This document shows, piece after piece, positions 25,764 through 34,158 of a DNA stretch of 64,000 nucleotides. This stretch comes from Leeuwenhoekiella polynyae (lineage in GTDB: Bacteria > Bacteroidota > Bacteroidia > Flavobacteriales > Flavobacteriaceae). The stretch's first letter is position 1. Each line of letters opens with the position of its first letter. The notes under the pieces were generated by a model. It saw nothing but the letters and a program-made list of their open reading frames with translations. It was not told the DNA's origin and searched no databases. A program made the translations under genes and the position numbers. The stretch is from positions 109,557 through 173,556 of the forward strand of contig NZ_QOVK01000007.1 in NCBI RefSeq assembly GCF_004104075.1, read 5' to 3'.

Positions 25764-26855
25764 GTGGAGCAATTTATCGTATCAGCCCGTAAGTACAGAC
25801 CCGCAACGTTTAAAGACGTAGTAGGTCAACAGGCTATTACCAATACGTTAGAGAATGCCATTGCAAACAATCATCTTGCACAAGCTTTATTATTTACGGG
25901 GCCTCGAGGCGTAGGGAAAACTACCTGTGCCCGAATTCTGGCTAAAAAAATAAACCAGGAAGCAGATGATCAAGTTGATGAGAATGAAGATTATGCATTC
26001 AATATTTTTGAACTGGATGCTGCTTCAAACAACTCGGTAGACGATATACGTAACCTTATAGATCAGGTACGAATCGCTCCACAGGTAGGTAATTATAAAG
26101 TGTATATTATTGATGAAGTTCACATGCTTTCATCTGCAGCTTTTAACGCTTTTCTAAAAACTTTAGAAGAGCCACCAAAGCACGCTATCTTTATTCTTGC
26201 CACTACCGAAAAGCACAAAATTATCCCTACCATCTTATCAAGATGTCAGATTTTTGACTTTAAGCGTATTACGGTTAAAGATATTCGCGAGCATCTGGTT
26301 GATATAGCAAAACAAGAAGGTATAACTGCTGATGAAGAAGGTTTACACATCATTGCTCAGAAGGCTGATGGAGCCTTACGTGATGCACTTTCTACCTTTG
26401 ACCGTGTTGTTAGTTTTTCGGGTGATAACCTTACAAGAGCTGCGGTTACTGAGAACCTCAATGTTTTAGATTACGATACGTATTTTGAAACTACAGATTT
26501 AATTCTTGAGAATAATATTCCGCAACTTCTATTGAACTTTAATGAAATCTTATCCAGAGGTTTTGACGGTCATCATTTTATAGCTGGGTTGGCTTCACAT
26601 TACAGGGACCTTATGGTTTGCAAAAACCCATCAACGATTCCATTGTTAGAAGTAGGAGATCAAACTAAAAAGAAATACCACGAGCAGGCTCAGAAAACCA
26701 GTTTCAGCTTTTTGATGCAAGCGTTAGAATCAGCAAACGAGTGTGATTTAAAATACAGAACCAGTCGCAACGCACGATTGCTCGTAGAACTTTGTCTGAT
26801 GCAAATGGCCTCTATCACTTTTGATGGAGAAAAAAAAAAGGCCGTAATTTCATAA
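25764..26855 (+). CDS. dnaX: DNA polymerase III subunit gamma/tau, zero-frame (short, gamma-like) product
   Basis: Clamp-loader ATPase subunit; the first 363 codons, starting with GTG. Walker A GPRGVGKTT at 46-54, Walker B VYIIDEVHML near 110-119, the SRC motif ILSRCQIFDF and sensor 2 region (GALRDALSTFDR) are intact. The AAA+ domains and helical collar end around residue 359, where an A10 run brings the zero frame to a stop 4 codons later (AVIS*). The four-Cys zinc module of E. coli DnaX is absent from the loop after CARILAKK. The stop is followed, in the -1 frame, by an uninterrupted 225-codon extension that looks like the tau C-terminal domain; see the next entry and the slippery site. Confidence 0.9.
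   Translation: MEQFIVSARKYRPATFKDVVGQQAITNTLENAIANNHLAQALLFTGPRGVGKTTCARILAKKINQEADDQVDENEDYAFNIFELDAASNNSVDDIRNLIDQVRIAPQVGNYKVYIIDEVHMLSSAAFNAFLKTLEEPPKHAIFILATTEKHKIIPTILSRCQIFDFKRITVKDIREHLVDIAKQEGITADEEGLHIIAQKADGALRDALSTFDRVVSFSGDNLTRAAVTENLNVLDYDTYFETTDLILENNIPQLLLNFNEILSRGFDGHHFIAGLASHYRDLMVCKNPSTIPLLEVGDQTKKKYHEQAQKTSFSFLMQALESANECDLKYRTSRNARLLVELCLMQMASITFDGEKKKAVIS
26830..26840 (+). promoter_or_regulatory. candidate slippery/recoding site, A10-G with A-AAA-AAG
   Basis: Run of ten A (26830-26839) then G. In the zero frame the codons are GAA AAA AAA AAG, so the heptamer A-AAA-AAG (26834-26840) is exactly the -1 frameshift site used in E. coli dnaX. A -1 shift there, or transcriptional slippage adding one A, joins the short and long frames; the +1 frame hits a stop within a few codons. 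A weak possible stem (GCCG at 26841-26844 with CGGC about 40 bases later) is the only structure noticed. Confidence 0.7.
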
Positions 26856-27517
26856 TCCCTGCTTCTTATTTCAAGAATGCACAACCGGCTGCTTCACAAA
26901 ACAAAGTAGCAACAGCCGTTACTAAAGATGTTGATTCAGCTAAAACAGAGACAAAACCTGAAGCTATTCAGCCTCAGGAAAAAGAAATTCAGCCTACATC
27001 TCCGGAAAAACCTACTATTCCTCAGCCGCGAATAAAACCAGACTTATCTCAAAAAACAAATCAAGTTTCTGGACTTTCTCTAAAAGGTCTAAAGCGTAAA
27101 AAGGAAATCCTTGAAAAGAAGACTGAAAAGGAAATTGATGTAAGCCAATTGCCTCGGAAGCCATTTACAGAAATTGCTATGCAGGCAGTATGGAAAGAAT
27201 ATGTCGCAAGACTTCAGAAAAAAGGGGAAAAGATTTTAGCTTCAAATTTAGAGACCGATACTCCTACCTTAAAAGGAACTGCAATTCAACTTGAGTTTCC
27301 TAATGATACGATGCGCGTAGAGCTCGAGCGTGCCCAACACAATCTTTTAGAATACCTTAAAAGGAAACTTGAAAACTATGACATTACCATAGATGTTACT
27401 GTTAACGAGGCTGCAGAGAAAAAATATGCGTATACAACGCGTGAAAAATATGAGAAATTGAAGGATAAAAATCCTGATCTTGAATTATTGCGTAAAACTT
27501 TTGATCTTGATATCTAA
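26840..27517 (+). CDS. dnaX: dnaX tau C-terminal extension (-1 frame)
   Basis: 225 codons open without a stop from the slippery site, starting GRNFIIPASYFKNAQ. The first part is a Pro/Gln/Lys-rich linker; the second (about 27100-27517, with PFTEIAMQAVWKEYVARLQKK and TLKGTAIQLEFPNDTMRVEL) is a globular domain like the tau C-terminal module that binds the alpha polymerase subunit. No ATG suited to independent translation of the whole region is present; the first start-like codon is the TTG at 27149. With the first 359 codons it gives a tau of about 584 residues, the usual size in the phylum. It ends one base into the MiaE-like gene (TAATG). Confidence 0.8.
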   Translation, partial: GRNFIIPASYFKNAQPAASQNKVATAVTKDVDSAKTETKPEAIQPQEKEIQPTSPEKPTIPQPRIKPDLSQKTNQVSGLSLKGLKRKKEILEKKTEKEIDVSQLPRKPFTEIAMQAVWKEYVARLQKKGEKILASNLETDTPTLKGTAIQLEFPNDTMRVELERAQHNLLEYLKRKLENYDITIDVTVNEAAEKKYAYTTREKYEKLKDKNPDLELLRKTFDLDI

Positions 27518-28098
27518 TGCTAGGACTTAAATTACCCACAGACCCGCGTTGGGTCAATATTGTAGAAATGAATATTGATGATATTCTTACTGATCATGCT
27601 TTTTGTGAGCAGAAAGCTACATCAACGGCGATTTCCTTAATTGTTTCGTTCCCAGAATATACAGAGTTAGTACAAGAAATGATTGCTTTGGTTAAAGAAG
27701 AAATCAGTCATTTTAAACTGGTTCATGATAAAATTATTGCACGCGGAAACACTTTAGGTTACGATCGCAAAGATGCCTATGTAAATCAATTATTAAAATT
27801 TTTTCCTAAAGGCGGAAGCAGAACCACTCAACTTGTTCACCGTTTGCTTTACGCAGCTCTTATCGAAGCCAGAAGCTGTGAACGATTCAGGTTATTATCA
27901 CAAGAATTGAAAGACGAAGAACTGCGTCTCTTTTACCACAATCTAATGGTAAGTGAAGCCAATCACTATACAATGTTTTTAGGCTTTGCACGGAAATATG
28001 GTGATGAAAAAGAAGTCAATGAAAAATGGCAGGACCTTCTAGATTTTGAAGCTGAAATAATGAAGAACCTCAGCAAAGACCAGACGATACACGGTTAA
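27517..28098 (+). CDS. tRNA-(ms2io6A)-hydroxylase (MiaE-like)
   Basis: 193-residue ferritin-like di-iron protein that hydroxylates the isopentenyl group of modified A37 in tRNA. ExxH ligand pairs are visible in KEEISHFKLVHD (about 67-78) and SEANHYTMFLGFA near residue 148; further acidic ligands in the first helix (FCEQKATSTA). Length agrees with short MiaE members. It overlaps the dnaX extension stop by one base, so it is co-translated with tau, which supports that the -1 frame is real coding sequence. A hairpin terminator follows about 30 bases later. Confidence 0.88.
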   Translation: MLGLKLPTDPRWVNIVEMNIDDILTDHAFCEQKATSTAISLIVSFPEYTELVQEMIALVKEEISHFKLVHDKIIARGNTLGYDRKDAYVNQLLKFFPKGGSRTTQLVHRLLYAALIEARSCERFRLLSQELKDEELRLFYHNLMVSEANHYTMFLGFARKYGDEKEVNEKWQDLLDFEAEIMKNLSKDQTIHG

Positions 28099-28127
28099 AC
28101 TGAAACGTTACTAATATAGTATTTAAT

Positions 28128-28158
28128 AAAAAAACCGACTTAAATAAGTCGGTTTTTT
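28128..28158. terminator. intrinsic terminator, bidirectional
   Basis: Stem ACCGACTT/AAGTCGGT with A- and T-rich flanks and a four-base loop. It serves the miaE-like gene on the plus strand and the porin-like gene on the minus strand. Confidence 0.85.
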
Positions 28159-28179
28159 ATTGGGGATATGGTTAAGCGA

Positions 28180-28764
28180 TTAGAGCCTGTAAGCAGCCAT
28201 AATTGCAAAATATTGATTTTTACCTTCTAAATTATATTGATCTTCAATGATATTTCTAAAGCCCATTGAGTACCGTGCTTCAAGAAGAACACCGTCTAAG
28301 ACTTGTACGCCAATTCCTGCAAGACCAGAATAATCAAAGTTCTTATAAATACCATTATTGTCTGAATTCCAAATGGCAACTCCTACCTGAGGCCCTATAT
28401 GAACATTGAACTTTCCAAAATTTTTCTTTACCAAAAGTGGTATTTGCAAATAATCTAATTCTGCTCGCTCATCAAAAGGCCTGTTTGGTAAACCATCTGT
28501 TCCAAAACCGTAATTACCCTCTGGGCCAGTATTAGGCTTTATTCCCTGACCAGAATATAAAAGTTCAGGTTGAAAAATCAATGAATTTCCCATTGTAATT
28601 TCTGCAAAAACACCTGCCGCAAAGCCTAAGCGACTACTCGAGTCTTCAAAATCATCACCGCTGAGTGTTGAGATATTAACTCCCATTTTTGCACCGTAGC
28701 GCACTCCCTGAGCAAATGTATTTAGTGTCGTTAAAAGTAAAATACCTAGTAAAATTCTCTTCAT
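28180..28764 (-). CDS. outer-membrane beta-barrel protein (porin-like, OMP_b-brl type)
   Basis: 194-residue secreted protein. The signal peptide MKRILLGILLLTTLNTFA ends before QGVRYGAKMGVN, then alternating aromatic/glycine beta strands (FAAGVFAEITMGNSLIFQPELLYSGQG, LQIPLLVKKNFGKFNVHIGPQVGVAIW, LLEARYSMGFRNI) typical of the small barrels in this phylum. It ends AIMAAYRL, close to the aromatic C-terminus expected for Bam recognition. Specific function unknown. It is a single minus-strand gene with its own terminator. Confidence 0.85.
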   Translation of the reverse strand: MKRILLGILLLTTLNTFAQGVRYGAKMGVNISTLSGDDFEDSSSRLGFAAGVFAEITMGNSLIFQPELLYSGQGIKPNTGPEGNYGFGTDGLPNRPFDERAELDYLQIPLLVKKNFGKFNVHIGPQVGVAIWNSDNNGIYKNFDYSGLAGIGVQVLDGVLLEARYSMGFRNIIEDQYNLEGKNQYFAIMAAYRL

Positions 28765-28834
28765 AATTTGTTATAATTTCATTGAAGTTCAGTGTTGTAG
28801 CAAAAACAATATTACTACTATTTTTAATTTCAGC

Positions 28835-29734
28835 CTAAACAGGTTGCTTTTTATCGTTGTAAAGCGATTTTATTATACCATCAGACAATCCAATCTTAGG
28901 AACATGTATGTTTTTTGAGCGGCTCCATTTCATCGCTGAAAGATAAATACGTGTCGCTGGGATGATTACATCAGCGCGATCCAGGTTCAGACCCAATTCA
29001 GTTACGCGTTCTTCGTAGGTATAAGACTGCAGGAATTCGTAAAAACTTACCATATAAAAGTATGTAAGAGGTTTCCCATCTTTTTTACCACTTAACTTAA
29101 AAATCTTATTGATGTTCCCGCCTGAACCAATTAAATCAATCTTAGCATGCCCTTTAGTCACTTCTTTAATCCAGTTTTCAACCTCATCCCAAGTACTGTG
29201 CCCCACCAGTCCTTCCAGTAAACGTACAGTTCCCAATTTAAACGATCTTGAGTTTACTACTTCGCCTCCACTATACAGTGTAAACTCTGTACTACCTCCT
29301 CCTACATCAACATACAAATACGATCGATCTGTAGCAATTAGCGATTTTAAATCTGTATTAGCAATTATTGCAGCTTCATCTTTCCCATCTATAATATTGA
29401 TCTGTACTCCGGTTTTTTTCTTGATGATTTTTACAACTTCTTCTCCATTTTCTGCTTCTCGCATAGCGGAAGTTGCACACGCTTTATGGTCTACAACTTT
29501 ATGAGCACGCATAAGGAGCTTAAAAGCTTCCATTGTATCTATCATACGCTCTATATTCTCTTCTGATATGCGTTTAGCTTTAAAAACGTCTGCACCTAAA
29601 CGAATAGGAACCCGCACTAATGAACTCTTTCTGAAAATAGGGTCTCTACCTTCAACCTCTATAACATTGGCTACTAAAAGTCTAATTGCATTAGAACCTA
29701 TATCTATGGCTCCATATTTTTTTAACTCAATCAT
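28835..29734 (-). CDS. Ppx/GppA-family phosphatase (exopolyphosphatase)
   Basis: 299-residue ASKHA-fold phosphatase, which removes phosphate from polyphosphate or from pppGpp. Marks: N-terminal GAIDIGSNAIRLLVANV, a middle AMREAENGEEVV, VDVGGGSTEFTLY phosphate loop and GSGGNINKIFKL. It is short (E. coli Ppx is about 510), lacking the C-terminal HD-like domains, so a simple phosphatase is likely. It begins one base after the ppk stop (minus strand) and is clearly in the polyphosphate operon. Confidence 0.88.
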   Translation of the reverse strand: MIELKKYGAIDIGSNAIRLLVANVIEVEGRDPIFRKSSLVRVPIRLGADVFKAKRISEENIERMIDTMEAFKLLMRAHKVVDHKACATSAMREAENGEEVVKIIKKKTGVQINIIDGKDEAAIIANTDLKSLIATDRSYLYVDVGGGSTEFTLYSGGEVVNSRSFKLGTVRLLEGLVGHSTWDEVENWIKEVTKGHAKIDLIGSGGNINKIFKLSGKKDGKPLTYFYMVSFYEFLQSYTYEERVTELGLNLDRADVIIPATRIYLSAMKWSRSKNIHVPKIGLSDGIIKSLYNDKKQPV

Positions 29735-29735
29735 C

Positions 29736-31820
29736 TTAATTCAATTTATTCAGATAGTAATCGTAGGTAGCAAATTGAGAGCGTAGCGGGGCCTCATCAT
29801 TTCTACGGTAAGCGTTATCTTGTTTAGCCGATATTACACGGGCCTTTACGTTATCATTCCAGCAAATTGTATAGGTTTCTATAATCTCTTTTTTGATATC
29901 CTCGTCATAAATAGGACAAGTAACCTCTACCCTATTATCCAAATTACGCGTCATCCAGTCTGAAGAAGAAATAAACACTTTTTCCTCGCCTTCCTTTCCA
30001 AAGATCAAAACACGTGGATGCTCTAAAAATTTATCTACGATACTAATCATTTTAATATTTTCACTCATCCCTTCAACTCCGGGAATCAGACAACATACAC
30101 CACGTATGATCATATCGATCTGTACTCCTGCTTGGCTAGCTTCGTACAGTTTGTCTATGATGGCGTAATTAGACATACTATTCAGCTTTAACCGAATATA
30201 GCCTCGCCCGCCATTCTTGACTTTTTTAATTTCAGCATCAATTAATTTATAAAACGTATTTTTTGCATAATGTGGTGAAATGATTAAATGCTGATAGGTA
30301 TTTACGATATAGTTGGTATCAAAGAAATTAAACAGTTTGCTCAAATCTTTAAGTATTTGCTTATTAGCAGTAAACAGAGTATAATCTGTATAAATTTTTG
30401 CAGTCATTCCATTAAAATTCCCCGTACTAATAAAGCCATAACGCTTTAACCGTGAACCTTCCTGTCGCTCAATTACACATACTTTGCTGTGCACTTTAAG
30501 CCCCGGAACACCAAAAATAAGTTTTACGCCTTCATCTTGCATTTTGTTAGCATAACGCATATTGCTTTCTTCATCAAAGCGAGCTCTTAATTCAATTTGT
30601 ACAGTTACTTCTTTCCCATTCTTCGCGGCATTGATGAGGGCACTGGCAACATGGCTCAGTTTAGCCAAGCGATAAATCGTAATCTTAATCGTTCTAACTT
30701 TTGGATCAAGTGCAGCTTCCCGTAAAAATTTGATCACATAAGCAAAGGTGTGATATGGTGTATATTGAAGGAAATCTTTCTCCGCGACCTTTTTAAACAT
30801 GCTATCATTAAGACTGATGTTTTTTATAGGTAAAGGCTTTTGCTTTGCATACAGAAGATCAGTACGCCCCAGACTCGGGAAATCCATATAATCTTTACGG
30901 TTGTGGTAACGCCCGCCTGGTATGATACTATCGTTATTTTCGATACCTAATTTTTGAAGTAAGAAGGCTAATGTATCAGTATCGATCGTCTGATCGTGAA
31001 CAAAACGCACTGGCTCTGCATCTTCTCTGCCCTTGACGCTTTTTGAAAGTTTTTCTATAAAGCTTTTACCTAGGTCAGAATCTAAGTCTAATTCTGCATC
31101 ACGGGTAATCTTGATCATATGTGCCGAAATATCATCGTACTCAAAAATACTGAATACAGATTCTAGATTATACCGAATCAAATCATCGAGAATCATAATA
31201 TAATCATTACCATCTACCTGAGGCAAGACTACAAAGCGATCTAATTCACTAGGAATTTCGACCAATGCATAAATAGGTTTTTTAGAACCTTTCTTTTTCA
31301 TCGTAATGGTCAAGTAGGCTTCTAAATCCTGAATACGCGGTAATTCTAAATCTTCATTAAGAACAATAGTTACCAATGCCGGACTTACCTTTTCAGTAAA
31401 AAAAGTCTTGATAAACTCACTATGCTCAGGGAAATGAACTTCATTTTCCTTAATCACATAAATACCTTCATCTTTTAGCTGGTGATGAATATCATCTATG
31501 ATATTCATACTCTCTTCTTGCTGTTGTATAACTATACGCGTGATCTTTTCAAGAAGCTCATCTGCCGCATAAACACCCAGTGCCTTTCGGCCTTTCTTAC
31601 CTGCTTCTACGATACGCTTTACAGTAGCATAACGTACCTTAAAGAACTCGTCAAGATTGTTTGAAAATATACCTACAAACCGAAGACGCTCAATCAATGG
31701 AACGCTTTCATCTGCAGATTCTTGTAAAACTCTGGCATTAAACTGTAGCCAACTAATTTCTCTATTTATATATCGAGATTCATCTGCTCCCAGTGTTGCC
31801 ATATTTAATCTGTTATCCAT
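29736..31820 (-). CDS. ppk1: polyphosphate kinase 1
   Basis: 694-residue enzyme that polymerises the gamma phosphate of ATP into polyphosphate, at the inner membrane face. The N-terminal helical domain starts YINREISWLQFNARVLQE; the catalytic phospholipase-D-like domains show the autophosphorylated histidine in GLKVHSKVCVIER and KARFDEESNMRYA for the arginine and lysine contacts, and the second HxK-like region VFISSSDWMTRNLDNRVEV. Normal length. It starts directly after the sixA stop (no gap) and ends one base before ppx: an operon pdxH - sixA - ppk1 - ppx. Confidence 0.96.
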   Translation of the reverse strand: MDNRLNMATLGADESRYINREISWLQFNARVLQESADESVPLIERLRFVGIFSNNLDEFFKVRYATVKRIVEAGKKGRKALGVYAADELLEKITRIVIQQQEESMNIIDDIHHQLKDEGIYVIKENEVHFPEHSEFIKTFFTEKVSPALVTIVLNEDLELPRIQDLEAYLTITMKKKGSKKPIYALVEIPSELDRFVVLPQVDGNDYIMILDDLIRYNLESVFSIFEYDDISAHMIKITRDAELDLDSDLGKSFIEKLSKSVKGREDAEPVRFVHDQTIDTDTLAFLLQKLGIENNDSIIPGGRYHNRKDYMDFPSLGRTDLLYAKQKPLPIKNISLNDSMFKKVAEKDFLQYTPYHTFAYVIKFLREAALDPKVRTIKITIYRLAKLSHVASALINAAKNGKEVTVQIELRARFDEESNMRYANKMQDEGVKLIFGVPGLKVHSKVCVIERQEGSRLKRYGFISTGNFNGMTAKIYTDYTLFTANKQILKDLSKLFNFFDTNYIVNTYQHLIISPHYAKNTFYKLIDAEIKKVKNGGRGYIRLKLNSMSNYAIIDKLYEASQAGVQIDMIIRGVCCLIPGVEGMSENIKMISIVDKFLEHPRVLIFGKEGEEKVFISSSDWMTRNLDNRVEVTCPIYDEDIKKEIIETYTICWNDNVKARVISAKQDNAYRRNDEAPLRSQFATYDYYLNKLN

Positions 31821-32306
31821 TTATTTAAGTTGCTTGGGTTTAACGTATAGAGTCGTTTTTCCCTGGTCTACATCTTCCCAACGTTCTACATCAAAATTGA
31901 TTTGAGTAAAAGCTGCTGTAGCCACATTATCTATTGCTTTATCTCCATATTGATTCACCCAATGGGTCAGTGCATTATTATGCCCAAAAACCATTAATTT
32001 ATTTACAGAATCCTCACAGGATCTTATAAAATTATCTAAGCCCGTACCGTTGAAATCATACAATTCATTGCTCAATTCTAATTGTTCTTCCGGGATTCCC
32101 AAAGCCTTTAAATACAACAACGCTGTTGTTTTTGCCCGAACGGCATCGCTACTTACAATACGCTGAGGCATTGTTATTTTTTCTCTAACGAAAGTACCCA
32201 TCTTAGGCGCATCAACAAGACCGCGATCATTTAAAGGCCGCTCATGATCATCTAAATCAAACTCCCATGAAGACTTTGCATGACGTATAAGGTATAGTGT
32301 TTTCAT
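31821..32306 (-). CDS. SixA-family histidine phosphatase
   Basis: 161-residue phosphohistidine phosphatase. The phosphate-accepting RHAKSSWE motif is at residues 8-15 (LIRHAKSSW) and the second catalytic histidine lies in FGHNNALTHW near residue 112. Relatives remove phosphate from histidine kinases or from small phosphoesters; here its location immediately before ppk1 hints at polyphosphate-related phosphate handling, but this is inference. Stop and ppk1 start are adjacent. Confidence 0.85.
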   Translation of the reverse strand: MKTLYLIRHAKSSWEFDLDDHERPLNDRGLVDAPKMGTFVREKITMPQRIVSSDAVRAKTTALLYLKALGIPEEQLELSNELYDFNGTGLDNFIRSCEDSVNKLMVFGHNNALTHWVNQYGDKAIDNVATAAFTQINFDVERWEDVDQGKTTLYVKPKQLK

Positions 32307-32318
32307 GATTCAAATAAT

Positions 32319-32963
32319 TTAAGGAGCAAGTCTATCTAACTTCCAATGTACTCCTCCGGGTGTATAACGCAATCTGTCGTGAAGTCGGTTAGGTCTGCCC
32401 TGCCAAAATTCAAATTCAACAGGTATAACTTTATAACCTCCCCAATAGTCTGGCTTTGGAATTTCGTTTTCAGAAAATTCTTTTTCTAAATCCTTCAGCC
32501 GTTTTTCAAGAAATTCTCTGTCTGGTATAACATCACTTTGAGGAGAAACCCAAGCACCTAATCTGCTTCCTTCGGGTCTTGAATTAAAATACGTTTTTGA
32601 TGTCTCTTCTGAAACTTTTTCGGCTTTGCCTTTAATAATTACCTGACGTTCTAGATTGGGCCAAAAAAAAGATAAACATACATCAGGGTTGGCGGCTATT
32701 GCTTTCCCTTTTTCACTTTCATAATTGGTATAAAAAACAAAACCTTCTTCATCATAACTTTTGAGCAAAACAACCCTGCTTTTGGGAAAACCATCTAAAC
32801 CTATGGTTGAAACCGTCATCGCATTTACCTCATCAACACCAGCGACTTCTTCAACTTCTTCAAACCATTTTTTAAATTGTTTAAATGGGTCTTGATCACT
32901 CTGAGTAATGGTTAATTCACTTTTTTCATATGACTTTCTATAGTCACTTAAATCTTCTGCCAT
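32319..32963 (-). CDS. pdxH: pyridoxamine 5'-phosphate oxidase
   Basis: 214-residue FMN oxidase forming pyridoxal phosphate from pyridoxamine or pyridoxine phosphate. The family pieces are clear: VSTIGLDGFPKSRVVLLKSYD, FYTNYESEKGKAIAANP, FNSRPEGSRLGAWVSPQSDV and the C-terminal QGRPNRLHDRLRY and WKLDRLAP ending. Length is standard. It is the first gene of the minus-strand group with sixA, 12 bases away. Confidence 0.95.
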   Translation of the reverse strand: MAEDLSDYRKSYEKSELTITQSDQDPFKQFKKWFEEVEEVAGVDEVNAMTVSTIGLDGFPKSRVVLLKSYDEEGFVFYTNYESEKGKAIAANPDVCLSFFWPNLERQVIIKGKAEKVSEETSKTYFNSRPEGSRLGAWVSPQSDVIPDREFLEKRLKDLEKEFSENEIPKPDYWGGYKVIPVEFEFWQGRPNRLHDRLRYTPGGVHWKLDRLAP

Positions 32964-33109
32964 ATCCTAATTTTAAAGCAAGTTACATCAATGCGGTATA
33001 AAGTTAAAAAGCCCAAACATATCTTTTACGTTAATTTAAAATTAAATGGAAAAAGAAAAGCTTCAACTCTAAAACGATAGCTGAATTAAATAAAAAAGGG
33101 TATTAATCA

Positions 33110-34030
33110 TTAGGAAACCAACTCATCAAAGTCAAAGACCTTACCGTCATCTGCTGTGAGTACATTTTCAAATTCGGATTTTGCCTCATTAGCAAAAAGC
33201 GTCAGATCTGGATAGCGCGTGCTATAATGCCCCAAAATAAGATACGCAGCGTTCGCCTGTTTAGCCATCAAGCCGGCTTCTCTAGCTGTTGAATGCCCAG
33301 TAGGCAGTGCCAGCTTTGCGTGTGCTTCTAAAAAAGTAGACTCGTGATATAAGAATGTAACACCTTTTAACTGTGGTAAATTATCTGGCTTGTAAATCGT
33401 ATCACTACAAAATGCATAACTACGCGGCGGATCGGGATCAAAAGTCAGTTTCTCATTAGGTATTATCGTGCCATCGTCTAACCTAGCATCTCCTCCGGCT
33501 TTAATTTTTCGATAATAAACAACATCTATCTCATGCTTAAGACAGGCGCTCATATTCAGTTTACGTTCTCCAGACTTTTCTTTAAATAAAAAACCGTTCG
33601 TGTAAATACGATGTTTTAGAGGAATGGTTTCTACGGAAACTTTCTCATCTTCAAAAAGTACTTGCGGCTCTTTACTTTCTAATTCATGAAAATACAGTGG
33701 ATAATTGGTCCAGGAATTAGACAATTTTAACTGAAGCGTGATCGCTTGCTTTATTCCTTTAGGTCCATAAACGTGCAATTCATTTTCTCTGTTGAGTAGC
33801 CTGAAAGTTGAAATTAAACCAACCAAACCAAAAAAATGATCTCCGTGAAGATGCGAGATAAAAATATGTTTGATCTTTGAAAACTTAACCTTGTTGCGAC
33901 GTAATTCTACCTGAGTTCCCTCACCACAGTCTATTAAAAACAAATGATTTTTAATCTGAAGAACCTGTGAAGTTGGGTTTGTGAACGTACGAGGTGTTGC
34001 TGCATAACAGCCTAAAATGGTAAGCTTCAT
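33110..34030 (-). CDS. rnz: ribonuclease Z (tRNase Z)
   Basis: 306-residue metallo-beta-lactamase enzyme that trims tRNA 3' trailers. Zinc motif HLHGDHFFGL (about 62-71), the upstream LIDCGEGTQVELRR, the flexible-arm region and the ligand aspartate and histidine of YAFCSDTIY, LYHESTFLEAH and ILGHYSTRY are in the expected order. Start MKLTILGCYAATPRTFTNPT is typical. It lies 128 bases downstream of the STAS-like gene on the same strand, so it could be at the end of the pyr operon. Confidence 0.94.
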   Translation of the reverse strand: MKLTILGCYAATPRTFTNPTSQVLQIKNHLFLIDCGEGTQVELRRNKVKFSKIKHIFISHLHGDHFFGLVGLISTFRLLNRENELHVYGPKGIKQAITLQLKLSNSWTNYPLYFHELESKEPQVLFEDEKVSVETIPLKHRIYTNGFLFKEKSGERKLNMSACLKHEIDVVYYRKIKAGGDARLDDGTIIPNEKLTFDPDPPRSYAFCSDTIYKPDNLPQLKGVTFLYHESTFLEAHAKLALPTGHSTAREAGLMAKQANAAYLILGHYSTRYPDLTLFANEAKSEFENVLTADDGKVFDFDELVS

Positions 34031-34158
34031 TAAAATTAAATAACAATTTTTATTCTGCTGTAAGTTACAGCTTATTCAGCTAAAAATAGAAAAAGGAAAA
34101 TTTAAAGAAAAACAGGTCGACAAAAACCTAGAAAACAAGGAAACAAAGCCAGATTACT

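Noticed and set aside
26830..26839. A10 run as a simple sequencing error
   Set aside because: Not excluded, but the heptamer A-AAA-AAG and the domain-boundary position make a recoding site at least as likely; kept as a finding to test.
26840..27517. Independent gene starting at TTG 27149 as a separate protein
   Set aside because: The frame is open back to the slippery run and the encoded domain is the tau C-terminus, so it is a continuation of dnaX rather than a separate gene.
29109..29504. 131-codon plus-strand frame within the ppx gene
   Set aside because: Antisense of an evident gene; composition is serine/proline-rich as expected for a shadow frame.
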